A DNA stretch of 64,000 nt from Cytophagales bacterium. GTDB taxonomy: Bacteria; Bacteroidota; Bacteroidia; Cytophagales; Cyclobacteriaceae. Position 1 is the first letter of the stretch; the number at the start of each line of letters is the position of its first letter. Below the pieces are notes generated by a model, which saw only the letters and a list, made by a program, of their open reading frames with translations, ran no database searches and was not told where the DNA came from. The position numbers were made by a program, and so were the translations under genes. This document shows positions 7,876-16,567 of the stretch, piece by piece. Location of the stretch: the NCBI GenBank assembly GCA_017303805.1, contig JAFLBQ010000003.1:1-64000 (forward strand), in the 5' to 3' direction.

Positions 7876-9189
7876 TTAATAGCGATAGTACTCGGGCTTG
7901 AACGGTCCTTTTACCGGTACGCCAATATATTTTGCCTGCTCTGGGGTAAGCTCATCTAACTCCACACCAATTTTCTTTAAGTGCAGGCTCGCTACTTTTT
8001 CATCCAGATGCTTTGGCAGCATGTACACCTTATTTTCGTACTTGCTGGTATTCGTCCACAACTCAAGTTGCGCCAATGTTTGGTTCGTAAATGAATTCGA
8101 CATCACAAACGAAGGGTGGCCGGTAGCACAGCCTAAATTCACCAACCGGCCCTCGGCCAACAGAATAATCTGGTTGCCATTCTTTAAAGTATATAAGTCA
8201 ACCTGTGGTTTCACTTCATCGCGGGTAGCGTTCTTCTTCAACCACGCTACATCAATCTCGTTATCGAAGTGGCCAATGTTACATACAATGGTTTTATCTT
8301 TCATCAACTCAAAATGACGCCCCAGCACAATGCCAAAGTTACCGGTAGTAGTTACTACGATGTCGGCATCTTTAATCGCATTGTCCATCTTCTTTACTGC
8401 AAAGCCATCCATAGCAGCCTGCAGTGCACAGATTGGATCAATTTCGGTAACAATTACCCGCGCACCGGCCCCACGCAACGAAGCAGCAGAACCTTTGCCC
8501 ACATCGCCATAGCCTGCTACCACAGCCACTTTACCAGCCATCATCACATCGGTAGCTCTGCGGATAGAATCCACCAGCGACTCCTTGCAGCCATACTTGT
8601 TATCGAATTTTGATTTGGTTACCGAGTCGTTGATATTGATTGCCGGCAACGGAAGCTTCCCGTTCTGCTCACGTTCAATCAGGCGGTGTACACCGGTAGT
8701 GGTTTCTTCCGAAATGCCTTTAATACCTTTTACCAATTCCGGGTAGCGATCCAGCACCATGTTGGTTAAGTCGCCACCGTCATCCAAAATCATATTCAAA
8801 GGCTGGCCGCCTTCAAAGGCAAACAGGGTTTGCTCTATGCACCAGTCAAACTCTTGTTCATTCATTCCCTTCCAGGCATATACGGGGATACCCGCTTTGG
8901 CAATGGCAGCCGCGGCATGGTCTTGCGTAGAGAAAATGTTGCAGGATGACCAGCTAACTTCGGCACCCAGTTCAATCAGGGTTTCAATCAGTACGGCCGT
9001 TTGAATGGTCATGTGCAGGCAGCCGGCTATGCGGGCACCCTTTAATGGCTTTTGTTTGCCAAACTCCTCGCGAATGGCCATTAAGCCCGGCATTTCGGCC
9101 TCGGCTAATTTAATTTCTTTGCGGCCCCACTCGGCCAGGCTAAGGTCTTTTACTTTAAATTTTGCTTTTTCGGATACGGTTGCAGACAT
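7876..9189 (-). CDS. ahcY: Adenosylhomocysteinase
   Basis: This cytoplasmic NAD-dependent enzyme splits S-adenosylhomocysteine into adenosine and homocysteine, recycling the product of methyltransferases. Its 437 aa are full length. The NAD-binding motif [10 protein letters not shown] lies in the middle, and the C-terminus ends in KPEYYRY as is typical of the family. [13 protein letters not shown] near the N-terminus belongs to the substrate-binding region. It is a single-gene unit: a -7-like TACCTTTG lies upstream on the minus strand (9232-9239) and a strong terminator follows. I saw no clear SAH riboswitch in the short leader. Confidence 0.97.
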   Translation of the reverse strand: MSATVSEKAKFKVKDLSLAEWGRKEIKLAEAEMPGLMAIREEFGKQKPLKGARIAGCLHMTIQTAVLIETLIELGAEVSWSSCNIFSTQDHAAAAIAKAGIPVYAWKGMNEQEFDWCIEQTLFAFEGGQPLNMILDDGGDLTNMVLDRYPELVKGIKGISEETTTGVHRLIEREQNGKLPLPAININDSVTKSKFDNKYGCKESLVDSIRRATDVMMAGKVAVVAGYGDVGKGSAASLRGAGARVIVTEIDPICALQAAMDGFAVKKMDNAIKDADIVVTTTGNFGIVLGRHFELMKDKTIVCNIGHFDNEIDVAWLKKNATRDEVKPQVDLYTLKNGNQIILLAEGRLVNLGCATGHPSFVMSNSFTNQTLAQLELWTNTSKYENKVYMLPKHLDEKVASLHLKKIGVELDELTPEQAKYIGVPVKGPFKPEYYRY

Positions 9190-9231
9190 AATGTTTCGGT
9201 GTTTTTACGTGGTTAAATGAACACGAAGCAG

Positions 9232-9239
9232 CAAAGGTA
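9232..9239 (-). promoter_or_regulatory. -7 box of ahcY
   Basis: The minus strand reads TACCTTTG, a TAnnTTTG match, 43 nt before the ahcY ATG. A matching -33 TTG is not obvious at the expected distance. Confidence 0.45.
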
Positions 9240-9289
9240 TAAGAAACGAATAAGATTTGCTACCTATTGGTAAAGCAACCCCGATCTGT

Positions 9290-10339
9290 CTATTTTTTTA
9301 ATAACGTCCCCTCGGCTATTAGTGAAATCGTGAGATTAGTTGTGCTGTCAGGAAGTAACCCTTCTGGCAAGGTACGATTGCGGAATTGCCTCGCTTCTAT
9401 ACGCAATAGCAAAAACGAAGGGAATTGATAGTCTATGTTAATTGAACCAGAAACTGTAGTAAGGTTCAAGGGGTTTGTAAGTACACCTGCGGGGTCATGA
9501 AAATACTCTACGCGTGCGGCCGATCGTAGCTTTGGGGTTATCTGGTATTGGCTCGTACCCACTGCAGTCCACCATTTATAGTAATGATTGCGCTCATGTT
9601 GCAATCCGGCATCCACGGCTATAATGAATCCGACTTTGTTGGTTGCAAAAAACTGACCATAGAGGTTACTGAAATACCGGGTAGCCAACAAATGGCCAGT
9701 ATTTACCTTTCCATAAAAAAGACTCCAATTGAAAATTGTTTTCTCTTGGGTAAATTTTACTTGCGAACTTAATGCTGGTAATAGTTTTCCATTTTGGTAA
9801 ATGCGTTGCCACCCATTGCATGCAGCAAGTACCACCTCCCAATAAAGATTTGGCTTCCATGAAACCTTTACACCACTTAGGTAATATGGAGAATTCTCTG
9901 CCATGACAGAGCGGGAAAGTGTCCAGTTGGTTTTGCTACCGGCTGTTTCGAATCCAATATGTGAAGGGAAAACGCCCGCGTCTACCCAAATAGATTTGCC
10001 TCTTCTCAATCGAAAACCAAGGGTAGCCTCTAATACATTTCGAACACCTAAGGGTTCCTCCGGATAATTATCTTCAACATACGTACCTTCTTGTGCCGCT
10101 ATTGCAAACCGGTATTTCGGGGCGTTGTACCAACATCCTACCCACACATGGTTCATCCGTAGTTGCCTGCTTCGATTATAATTATAAAGTATGGGGTTAA
10201 TTCTTTTTGTGGATAATTCCGGTTTGGGCAAAGAAAAAAACATTTCCCCAAAACCTCTCACAATCAATCTCGACTCTAGACTATCCTGGGCGCTTGATAG
10301 AAATGGAAGGATCCAAAAAACTACTTGAATCATTCTCAT
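9290..10339 (-). CDS. Predicted outer-membrane beta-barrel porin of the potassium operon
   Basis: This 349-aa protein starts with a signal peptide (hydrophobic stretch ending SSAQ near residue 17). It then shows alternating aromatic and polar strands typical of a beta-barrel: repeated segments such as MNHVWVGCWY, LEATLGFRLRRGKSIWVDAG, SARVEYF-like turns and IDYQFPSFLLLRIEARQF. It resembles outer-membrane beta-barrel (porin-2-like) proteins of Bacteroidota; the family call is from pattern only. Its ATG overlaps the stop of the preceding 94-aa gene (ATGA), so it is translationally coupled into the operon with the KtrB-like channel. It may let cations through the outer membrane, but that is inference. 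Confidence 0.7.
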   Translation of the reverse strand: MRMIQVVFWILPFLSSAQDSLESRLIVRGFGEMFFSLPKPELSTKRINPILYNYNRSRQLRMNHVWVGCWYNAPKYRFAIAAQEGTYVEDNYPEEPLGVRNVLEATLGFRLRRGKSIWVDAGVFPSHIGFETAGSKTNWTLSRSVMAENSPYYLSGVKVSWKPNLYWEVVLAACNGWQRIYQNGKLLPALSSQVKFTQEKTIFNWSLFYGKVNTGHLLATRYFSNLYGQFFATNKVGFIIAVDAGLQHERNHYYKWWTAVGTSQYQITPKLRSAARVEYFHDPAGVLTNPLNLTTVSGSINIDYQFPSFLLLRIEARQFRNRTLPEGLLPDSTTNLTISLIAEGTLLKK

Positions 10340-10620
10340 ATTAAATGTAAGTAGAAGTTATCCTCTTTGAAGAATATAGATTCAATTTCACTTTGCAAAA
10401 ATGTAATACCGGTGCTACCTAAAGCCCCGCGGCCGAAAGTATAGCGTTCATGGGTGGGAACCAGATGCCATTTAATGATAAAAGTCTCATTCATTTCTGC
10501 GTTACCTGGCGTAAAGGCTATTAACACTCCAGTAATGCACTGGTTTTTTAATTTTACTGTTACTTCATCATTGAAGGCAGCACTTACTTTCTCAAAAATG
10601 AATCTGGACATATCCTGCAT
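10336..10620 (-). CDS. Small conserved-position protein between KtrB and the porin, 94 aa
   Basis: I do not recognise this family. A longer upstream start would run into the ktrB-like gene, so I take the ATG at 10620, five bases after that gene's stop (another ATG at 10611 is possible). The stop overlaps the next gene's ATG. Tight spacing on both sides supports a real coupled gene. The sequence is soluble-looking, with a VTVKLKNQCITGVLIAF beta-hairpin-like segment and an acidic/aromatic C-terminus (EIESIFFKED). There is no signal peptide. It may be a cytoplasmic accessory of the channel, but nothing proves this. Confidence 0.6.
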   Translation of the reverse strand: MQDMSRFIFEKVSAAFNDEVTVKLKNQCITGVLIAFTPGNAEMNETFIIKWHLVPTHERYTFGRGALGSTGITFLQSEIESIFFKEDNFYLHLI

Positions 10621-10624
10621 CGGA

Positions 10625-12007
10625 TTACACGGCCAAGTCTGCCTCCACGGTGGTATGCTGCGCACGCTTCCGTTTAGCAAGTATTGCAAGGCCAAACGTA
10701 ATTACACCCATCCTACCAATAAACATAACCACGATAAGTACAATTTTGCCTGCGGTTGACAAAGCGCTGGTAATACCAAGGCTTAAGCCCACCGTACCAA
10801 TAGCGGAGGTAGTCTCAAATAAAATTTGTTGGAGCGAAAAATTCTCAGAAACAGATAACAAAAATGTGGCGCCAAAAATTACAGACGCATATAAAATAAA
10901 AGTAGAAGTTGCCACGTACATTCTATCTAGCGGAATGGCCTTACCTAAAAACGTTACTGAACTTTTACCCCTTATCCGGCTTGTCATAATTGCCAGCAAG
11001 GCCACCAGCGTAGTGGATTTCATACCTCCTCCGGTTCCCGATGGTGATGCCCCTACGTACATCAACAAAACGATCACCAGCAGAACCGGTAATATGAAAT
11101 TGCTGAGTGGAATGGTATTAAACCCTACCGTGGTGAGGGCAGTCATAGATTGAAAAAAAGAAACCATCAATCTTGTTGAAGCCGGTACATGCTGCACTGC
11201 CGGTTCAAGAAAATAAATAACTAACGTTCCCAGTGCGGAAAGTACCGCTGTGGTGAGTAAGATGATTTTGGTTGTAAATGAAATTACCCGTGTCTTACGT
11301 GTGAGACGACTCCAAAAATCGGTTACGACAATAAACCCAAGCGAGCCAAGTATGGCTAGCGCGCTGATTATTCCGTTAACAGCCACATCACCATAAAAAG
11401 ACTCGAAACTATTATTGTAAAGGCCAAAACCAGCAGTGCAGAATGCCGAGACACTGTGGAAGATACTGCTCCAGATTGCAAAATTGTGTTCTATCCCCTT
11501 GGCCCGAAATGCAATAAACAATGCTACTGCACCCAACGTTTCGATGCATACCGTGAACACGATAACGGCACGCAAAAAATCTTGAATCTTAAAACCCTTC
11601 GGCATTGAAAACTCTGAATTAAGTACCCGCTGATGCCAGTGTGTAAGGTCACTTTTAAGTGAGAGCATTACAAAGGATGTGAATGTCATGTAACCTACAC
11701 CTCCAATTTGAATAAGCCCAAGTACTATGAATTGACCAAACCAGGAATAGCTATCAGAAATACTTACGGTAACCAAACCGGTGGTTGAAATAGCCGAAGT
11801 GGCAACAAAAAGGTTGTCTATACTACTAACCGATTGATTTTGCGCATACGGAATACTTAACAAAGCACAACCAATGAGTGTGTAGGAAGCAAATCCGAAT
11901 AAGAGGTTTTGCTGAGGGGTGAGCGATAGTTGAAATTTACGGTATTGTAGCAAAACTGAATGCCATGCGGAATGCTTTGAATGCTCCATTTCTCTTTGCT
12001 TTAACAA
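10625..12007 (-). CDS. KtrB/TrkH-family potassium channel subunit
   Basis: This is an integral membrane potassium uptake protein of 460 aa. Four repeated pore loops are visible, each with a filter-like glycine: STTGLVTV, CTAGFGLY, LTTVGFNTI and IGTVGLSLG. Between them lie paired hydrophobic helices, as in the M1-P-M2 fourfold design of KtrB/TrkH. The size fits KtrB better than the longer TrkH. No KtrA/TrkA-type RCK partner is adjacent; the neighbours are a KdpDE-like two-component pair upstream and a porin downstream. The start may be a later in-frame ATG (about 11989, MEHSKH), since the first residues are unremarkable. Confidence 0.88.
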   Translation of the reverse strand: MLKQREMEHSKHSAWHSVLLQYRKFQLSLTPQQNLLFGFASYTLIGCALLSIPYAQNQSVSSIDNLFVATSAISTTGLVTVSISDSYSWFGQFIVLGLIQIGGVGYMTFTSFVMLSLKSDLTHWHQRVLNSEFSMPKGFKIQDFLRAVIVFTVCIETLGAVALFIAFRAKGIEHNFAIWSSIFHSVSAFCTAGFGLYNNSFESFYGDVAVNGIISALAILGSLGFIVVTDFWSRLTRKTRVISFTTKIILLTTAVLSALGTLVIYFLEPAVQHVPASTRLMVSFFQSMTALTTVGFNTIPLSNFILPVLLVIVLLMYVGASPSGTGGGMKSTTLVALLAIMTSRIRGKSSVTFLGKAIPLDRMYVATSTFILYASVIFGATFLLSVSENFSLQQILFETTSAIGTVGLSLGITSALSTAGKIVLIVVMFIGRMGVITFGLAILAKRKRAQHTTVEADLAV

Positions 12008-12078
12008 TACAAAGGTGATGAGCGAGCTGTAAGAATAAGATAAAAAAAAGGGGTTAACCTATAAAATTTTTATAAAAA

Positions 12079-12756
12079 TCAGGACTGAAACCTATAACCG
12101 ATTCCGCTTTCTGTAATGATATGAACCGGCTGGTTAGGATTTACTTCTATTTTCTTTCGCAGCTGTGCCATGTACACACGAAGATACTGCGTTTCGGTTT
12201 GGTAACCGGTACCCCAAATTTCCTTTAATAAAAATTGATGAGTAAGTACCCTGCCCTCGTTACGCACAAGCAATACCAATAAATTAAATTCTGTGGTTGT
12301 TAATTTAAGAATCTTACCCTCTCGTTTGGCTAAATGGGCTGTAATGTCAATTACAAAAAAACCTGCTCTAATCGTGGAGCTTGCCTGCTCAGTTTTAGTG
12401 TTACGTAATGCAGAACGTATTCTGGCCATTAGTTCGCCAGAGCGAAACGGCTTGGTTAGATAATCTGTTGCCCCATGATCTAAGGCGCTTACTATGTCTG
12501 CTTCACTATTAAGTACCGATAAGATAACAATGGGATTGCTATACCACACCCGGAGTTCTTTTAAAAGCTCGTGGCCACTCTTATCGGGCAAGCCCAGATC
12601 TAATAAAATTAAGTGAGGTTGGTGGCTTGCTGCCATCTGTGCTCCTTCTCGGGCGGTTGATGCCAGGGTTACTAAATAGTTTTCGTGCTCCAGATTTATC
12701 TGTAGCAGTCTCCTAATTTGTGCTTCGTCATCTATCACTAAAATCCTATTACTCAT
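12079..12756 (-). CDS. KdpE-like OmpR-family response regulator
   Basis: A receiver domain is followed by a winged-helix DNA-binding domain, 225 aa from the MSNR start (an ATG at 12765 would add three residues). The receiver has IDDE near the N-terminus, the phospho-acceptor in LLDLGLPD (about residue 53 with this start), and K in YLTKPFRSGEL. The effector ends in the typical YRVYMAQLRKKIE-like recognition-helix region and GIGYRF. It overlaps the upstream kinase gene by several bases, so the pair is co-translated. With the KdpD-like kinase and the downstream KtrB-like gene, it probably controls potassium uptake. Confidence 0.9.
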   Translation of the reverse strand: MSNRILVIDDEAQIRRLLQINLEHENYLVTLASTAREGAQMAASHQPHLILLDLGLPDKSGHELLKELRVWYSNPIVILSVLNSEADIVSALDHGATDYLTKPFRSGELMARIRSALRNTKTEQASSTIRAGFFVIDITAHLAKREGKILKLTTTEFNLLVLLVRNEGRVLTHQFLLKEIWGTGYQTETQYLRVYMAQLRKKIEVNPNQPVHIITESGIGYRFQS

Positions 12757-13810
12757 TATCAGCATAATTTACATAATGCATCCGGGCCGGTAAGTAAATA
12801 GAAAAAAGGGCTCCACCGGATAGCTTATTGGCAACGGTAATCGAACCGTGCAGCGCATCGGTGTATCCTTTGGCAATTGATAACCCAAGGCCCGATCCTC
12901 CCGGTAAAGTGAGTGGCCCTCTGTAGAACTTTTCAAAAATACGATGTATTTGTTCTTCCGGGATACCATTCCCTGTATCGCTCACCAGAATCATGCAGCC
13001 CGCAGCCTCTTGCCTTACTTCAATTTCTACCTGCGAATCTTCTGGTGTGTGTTGCAATGCATTACGTACTACATTAATCAAAATCTGCTCCACCCAAATT
13101 CTGTCTAGCCAGAATAATGGAAGAGTGCCAGGCTGAACGAAATTTACCTTTCTTGTACCCTGCTCGGGTACCAACTGATTTAGCACCGTGTTTACAATCT
13201 CGTTAAGGTCACACCAATCAGGTTTTGGTTTGATTATTCCGGAGTCAATTCGACCCATGCTTAGCAAATTGGTAACTTGTCGGTTCAGGCGTTCCGCGGC
13301 CAAATCAACTTGCAGCAGCAGGTCGCGTTGGGTGGCCAGAGGCAATACAGTTTTAGTCTGTAGTGTATCTACTGCTGCAATTATGGTAGCCAACGGGGTT
13401 CGAAGTTCGTGCGAAAGTGAATTTAAAAATGTATTGTAAAGTGCAATTGTCTTTTCCTTTTCAGCACGGTCTCGGGCCTTTTTCTCGGCTTCCTTTATTT
13501 TTGAGGTGAGTACTGCATTTATCAGAGCAATCAGAAAATACATCAGGAACATCAATGCATCTTCCGGGGATCCAATATGCAGCGTGAAGATTGGTGGAAT
13601 AAAAAAGAAATTCCAGATGAGCGCACTTACTAAGGCCGCCAAAACTACAGGCAAAATATCAAGTATCATGGCAAGTGCAGAAACTGCCATCAGTAAAATC
13701 AGTGCAACCACCCGATAACCGACAAGGTCAGAAATAAAATAGCAACCAACTGCAGTAAGCAATACCACAAAGGCTCCCATACCATATTGGTTTTTCTGGC
13801 GCAAAAACAT
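12749..13810 (-). CDS. KdpD-like sensor histidine kinase lacking the N-terminal KdpD domain
   Basis: This 353-aa membrane kinase has about four transmembrane helices in residues 12-102 (the DUF4118-type sensor region of KdpD), a charged linker, the H-box SLSHELRTPL (H134), then HATPase motifs NVVRNALQHT, DTGNGIPEE and GGSGLGLSIAKG. Full KdpD proteins carry a large N-terminal cytoplasmic KdpD plus universal-stress domain (about 400 aa); this one lacks it, so sensing must come from the membrane part. It begins the potassium-related operon. It is divergent from the DsbA gene, with 97 bp between them. Confidence 0.88.
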   Translation of the reverse strand: MFLRQKNQYGMGAFVVLLTAVGCYFISDLVGYRVVALILLMAVSALAMILDILPVVLAALVSALIWNFFFIPPIFTLHIGSPEDALMFLMYFLIALINAVLTSKIKEAEKKARDRAEKEKTIALYNTFLNSLSHELRTPLATIIAAVDTLQTKTVLPLATQRDLLLQVDLAAERLNRQVTNLLSMGRIDSGIIKPKPDWCDLNEIVNTVLNQLVPEQGTRKVNFVQPGTLPLFWLDRIWVEQILINVVRNALQHTPEDSQVEIEVRQEAAGCMILVSDTGNGIPEEQIHRIFEKFYRGPLTLPGGSGLGLSIAKGYTDALHGSITVANKLSGGALFSIYLPARMHYVNYADNE

Positions 13811-13907
13811 GTCGAAACAAAAGTACAGAACCTCGTATAAAGATTTTATAAAAAAGAATTTACCTAATATGCCTGGAACTTATTTGTAATAAGATTGTTA
13901 ATACGTA

Positions 13908-14588
13908 ATGCAAAAAATCAAAATCGAAATAGTGTCCGATGTGGTATGCCCCTGGTGTTACATTGGCAAACGCAGATTGGAGAAAGCCATAAATCAGTTG
14001 CAAGGGCAATTTAACTTTGAAATCTCCTACCTTCCTTTTGAATTAAACAGTCACATACCCGTGGCCGGCCTCGATCAAAAGCAATACCTGACCGATAAAT
14101 TCGGAGGTAGCGATCGGTTTAAAGAACTTACAGAACATGTAACGAACGTGGCGGCCACAGAAGGTTTACACTTTAATTTTGAAAAGCAAAAAGTGATGCC
14201 CAACACGCGCCATGCACACCGCTTAATCTGGTTGGCAAAGCAAGCCAGCAAACAAGCAGATGTAAAAGAAGCTTTGCTAAAAGCCTACTTTGAAGAAGGC
14301 GTGGATCTTTCTAAACCCGAAAACCTGGTGGCTATTGCCGAAACATGCGGACTTAAAAGAGAACGAGTTATACACATGTTAAACTCGGACGAAGGCCTTC
14401 AGGAAGTAATCGCCACCGAACAATTGAACCACCAGCGGGGTGTTAGCGGTGTTCCGTTCTACATCATCAATAATCTCTACGGGATTTCGGGTGCACAACC
14501 CACCGAGGTTTTTGTTCAGGCGCTTACGCAAATAGGTAGTGAAGTAGCTGCGGCAACTGCGTGCGATGTGGAGCAGAAAGCGTGTTGA
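13908..14588 (+). CDS. FrnE-like DsbA-family oxidoreductase
   Basis: This 226-aa protein has the thioredoxin-fold active site C14-P-W-C17 within VVCPWCYIGKRR, an all-helical insertion and the cis-proline loop GVSGVPFYIINN near residues 182-193. It has no signal peptide, so it is probably cytoplasmic, like FrnE proteins linked to polyketide or oxidative-stress chemistry, unlike periplasmic DsbA. Stand-alone gene, convergent with the BNR protein with about 27 bp between stops. Confidence 0.92.
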   Translation: MQKIKIEIVSDVVCPWCYIGKRRLEKAINQLQGQFNFEISYLPFELNSHIPVAGLDQKQYLTDKFGGSDRFKELTEHVTNVAATEGLHFNFEKQKVMPNTRHAHRLIWLAKQASKQADVKEALLKAYFEEGVDLSKPENLVAIAETCGLKRERVIHMLNSDEGLQEVIATEQLNHQRGVSGVPFYIINNLYGISGAQPTEVFVQALTQIGSEVAAATACDVEQKAC

Positions 14589-14615
14589 AGCGTTATCAAC
14601 GCCTTGATCTGGCTT

Positions 14616-15899
14616 CTATTTTTTTATCAACTCCGTGTCTTTTATAATAGTAGTTACCAGGCTAATCTTGTCTTCGTCTTGCCGCATCCACACGGGCACA
14701 ATCACACCCTTGTGGGCATCAATCGAAAGTTGGTAAGCTGCAAACCGATTCTCGGAAGGTACAAATGGGCTTTCGCTGATTTTCACTTCCTTAAAAGACG
14801 CACCGCCATCAACTGAATAGGCCAGGTACACATCGGTTTGCAAATCGGCATAAGCTCTGCGATCGTAATACACCAGGTAGATGTACCCGGTTTCGTCATC
14901 AATCGCAAGTTGGGGCATAAATTGATGCTTGCCGGCATCGTCCTGGTTAACACGTAGTGGCTGTGTCCAGAAATCGCCCCGGTTGGTAGAACGAATAAAC
15001 CAGATGTCGGTATCTTCTGCGCCATTGCGCTGGTCAGCCCATGTCAAATACAAACTTCCGTTAAGGCGACCTTTGCTGTTATCTACTTTTAATATTGGGT
15101 TGCCCACCGGATGGCTTAACCCCGGAACTTTAATTACCACGCCTCCTTCGGGCCGGGCAATTGCCAGGTCGTTCGTTAACCAAGTAGTGCCCCCGTCAAA
15201 AGACCGATCTAAAAAAATAGTTTGCTGGTTGTGCCAGGTAACAAACACCCGGCCCAGTGCATCTACTGCAGGCATGGCACCGGTAGTTGCGTTTACATCG
15301 GCAACACAGTTACCCGGGGTTTGACTTACCTGCAAAGTCTTGCTCCATTTTTTTCCGTTGCTGGAAGATTGACTGAATAAAATATTGGAAAGGCAGTTTG
15401 CATCGGCAAGGCCAACTTTATCGAACTGCGACCAAACGGTATAGTAAATCTGCTTGCGCGGATGCGCGGTTGATCCTGCAAAAGCTACATTACTCGATGG
15501 GTTTCCCAGCGGCTCACCTTCGCTCCAGGTTTCGCCCCCATCAGAAGAACGCCCCACCCAAATCCGATCATACCCTTCGCTTCCCGTAGTTGCCGTGGAC
15601 TGATAGTAATAGAACTCGCCTTTGGCATCGGTTGTTAGTACCGGTTGGTTGTTGGGTGTTCCTTGCAATTTCAGAGAGGTGGTTTTCCAACTCAGGCCGC
15701 CATCGCGCGAATGAATAATCTTATCCTCGGCTACTGCTACTACCATAATTTTTGAATCTTTCCGGCTAATGGCCAAAACCGGGTTTACCGGTGGTTTGTC
15801 TTTTTCACTTTGCAGGCCAATGGTTAGGTTTTTAAACTGCCCGTGTGCAACACTAAAATTTACAAGCACTACCGCCAACACCAATCTCATCTTCATCAT
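14616..15899 (-). CDS. Secreted BNR-repeat (sialidase-like beta-propeller) protein
   Basis: The 427-aa precursor has an N-terminal signal (VVLVNFSVAHGQ) and at least five Asp-box motifs of the form S-x-D-x-G-x-x-W/F: SRDGGLSW, SSDGGETW, SFDGGTTW, STNRGDFW and SVDGGASF. These mark a six-bladed propeller like those of sialidases. Catalytic sialidases need an Arg triad and FRIP motif, which I do not see clearly, so it may be a binding or other glycan-related propeller. Its ATG overlaps the stop of the SGNH hydrolase (ATGA), making it the third gene of a coupled secreted-enzyme trio. Confidence 0.82.
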   Translation of the reverse strand: MMKMRLVLAVVLVNFSVAHGQFKNLTIGLQSEKDKPPVNPVLAISRKDSKIMVVAVAEDKIIHSRDGGLSWKTTSLKLQGTPNNQPVLTTDAKGEFYYYQSTATTGSEGYDRIWVGRSSDGGETWSEGEPLGNPSSNVAFAGSTAHPRKQIYYTVWSQFDKVGLADANCLSNILFSQSSSNGKKWSKTLQVSQTPGNCVADVNATTGAMPAVDALGRVFVTWHNQQTIFLDRSFDGGTTWLTNDLAIARPEGGVVIKVPGLSHPVGNPILKVDNSKGRLNGSLYLTWADQRNGAEDTDIWFIRSTNRGDFWTQPLRVNQDDAGKHQFMPQLAIDDETGYIYLVYYDRRAYADLQTDVYLAYSVDGGASFKEVKISESPFVPSENRFAAYQLSIDAHKGVIVPVWMRQDEDKISLVTTIIKDTELIKK

Positions 15900-16567
15900 A
15901 AATGCTTTAATCCTTTCAATACTTCTACCCAGCGCTGATAGCCGACTGCATTCAGGTGCAAACCATCAAAAGTGTACCTGGCATCTAACCTACCCTGGGC
16001 ATCGATAAATTTACTATACAAATCTACGTACGTGTAACGCAGGCGGGCGGCATACCGCGATAACTGATCGTTAATGGTGGTAATGTGGGTGCCGTTATTG
16101 AACTGCTGCGGGAATTTTTCAACTGTTTCGTTAACCGGTAAAATGCTCTGCACAAAAATGTGGGTTTTGGGCGAGCCCGCCTTAACACGCGATACCAGCG
16201 TAAAAATGTTTTCCAGAATGGCCTCATCCGGAATCTTCTTTGATAAGTCGTTGGTACCGATTAAAATAAAAAGCGAGGCTGGTCTTAGTTTAATAATTTC
16301 ATCTAACCGGGCCAGTACTCCAAACGTATTGTCGCCCGAAATACCCCGATTAATAACTGTAGAATCTTTCAGTAACTGTTTCCATTTGCCGCCCTCGGTT
16401 ATGCTGTTACCCAAAAACACAATTTTACCAGGCACGGCCGGTTCTTTCTTAAATTTTTCCATGCGCACCCAATAATGCTCTGGCAAGTTGGGCACGGTAT
16501 CGTAGGGTCGTTTCTGTGCGAACGAACTAACCGAACTAATAATCAACACTACTGCTATCCATTTCAT
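15896..16567 (-). CDS. Secreted SGNH/GDSL-family esterase
   Basis: This 223-aa precursor has a signal peptide (VLIISSVSSFAQ), then block I FLGNSITEGG with the nucleophile Ser, a Gly block (NRGISGDNTFG), block III IGTNDLS with the Asn, and block V DGLHLNAVGY with the catalytic Asp and His. This is the GDSL/SGNH layout found in platelet-activating-factor acetylhydrolase-like and carbohydrate esterases. It is coupled by ATGA overlaps to the CocE-type gene before and the BNR gene after, so the three proteins are likely exported together to act on related substrates. Confidence 0.92.
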   Translation of the reverse strand: MKWIAVVLIISSVSSFAQKRPYDTVPNLPEHYWVRMEKFKKEPAVPGKIVFLGNSITEGGKWKQLLKDSTVINRGISGDNTFGVLARLDEIIKLRPASLFILIGTNDLSKKIPDEAILENIFTLVSRVKAGSPKTHIFVQSILPVNETVEKFPQQFNNGTHITTINDQLSRYAARLRYTYVDLYSKFIDAQGRLDARYTFDGLHLNAVGYQRWVEVLKGLKHL

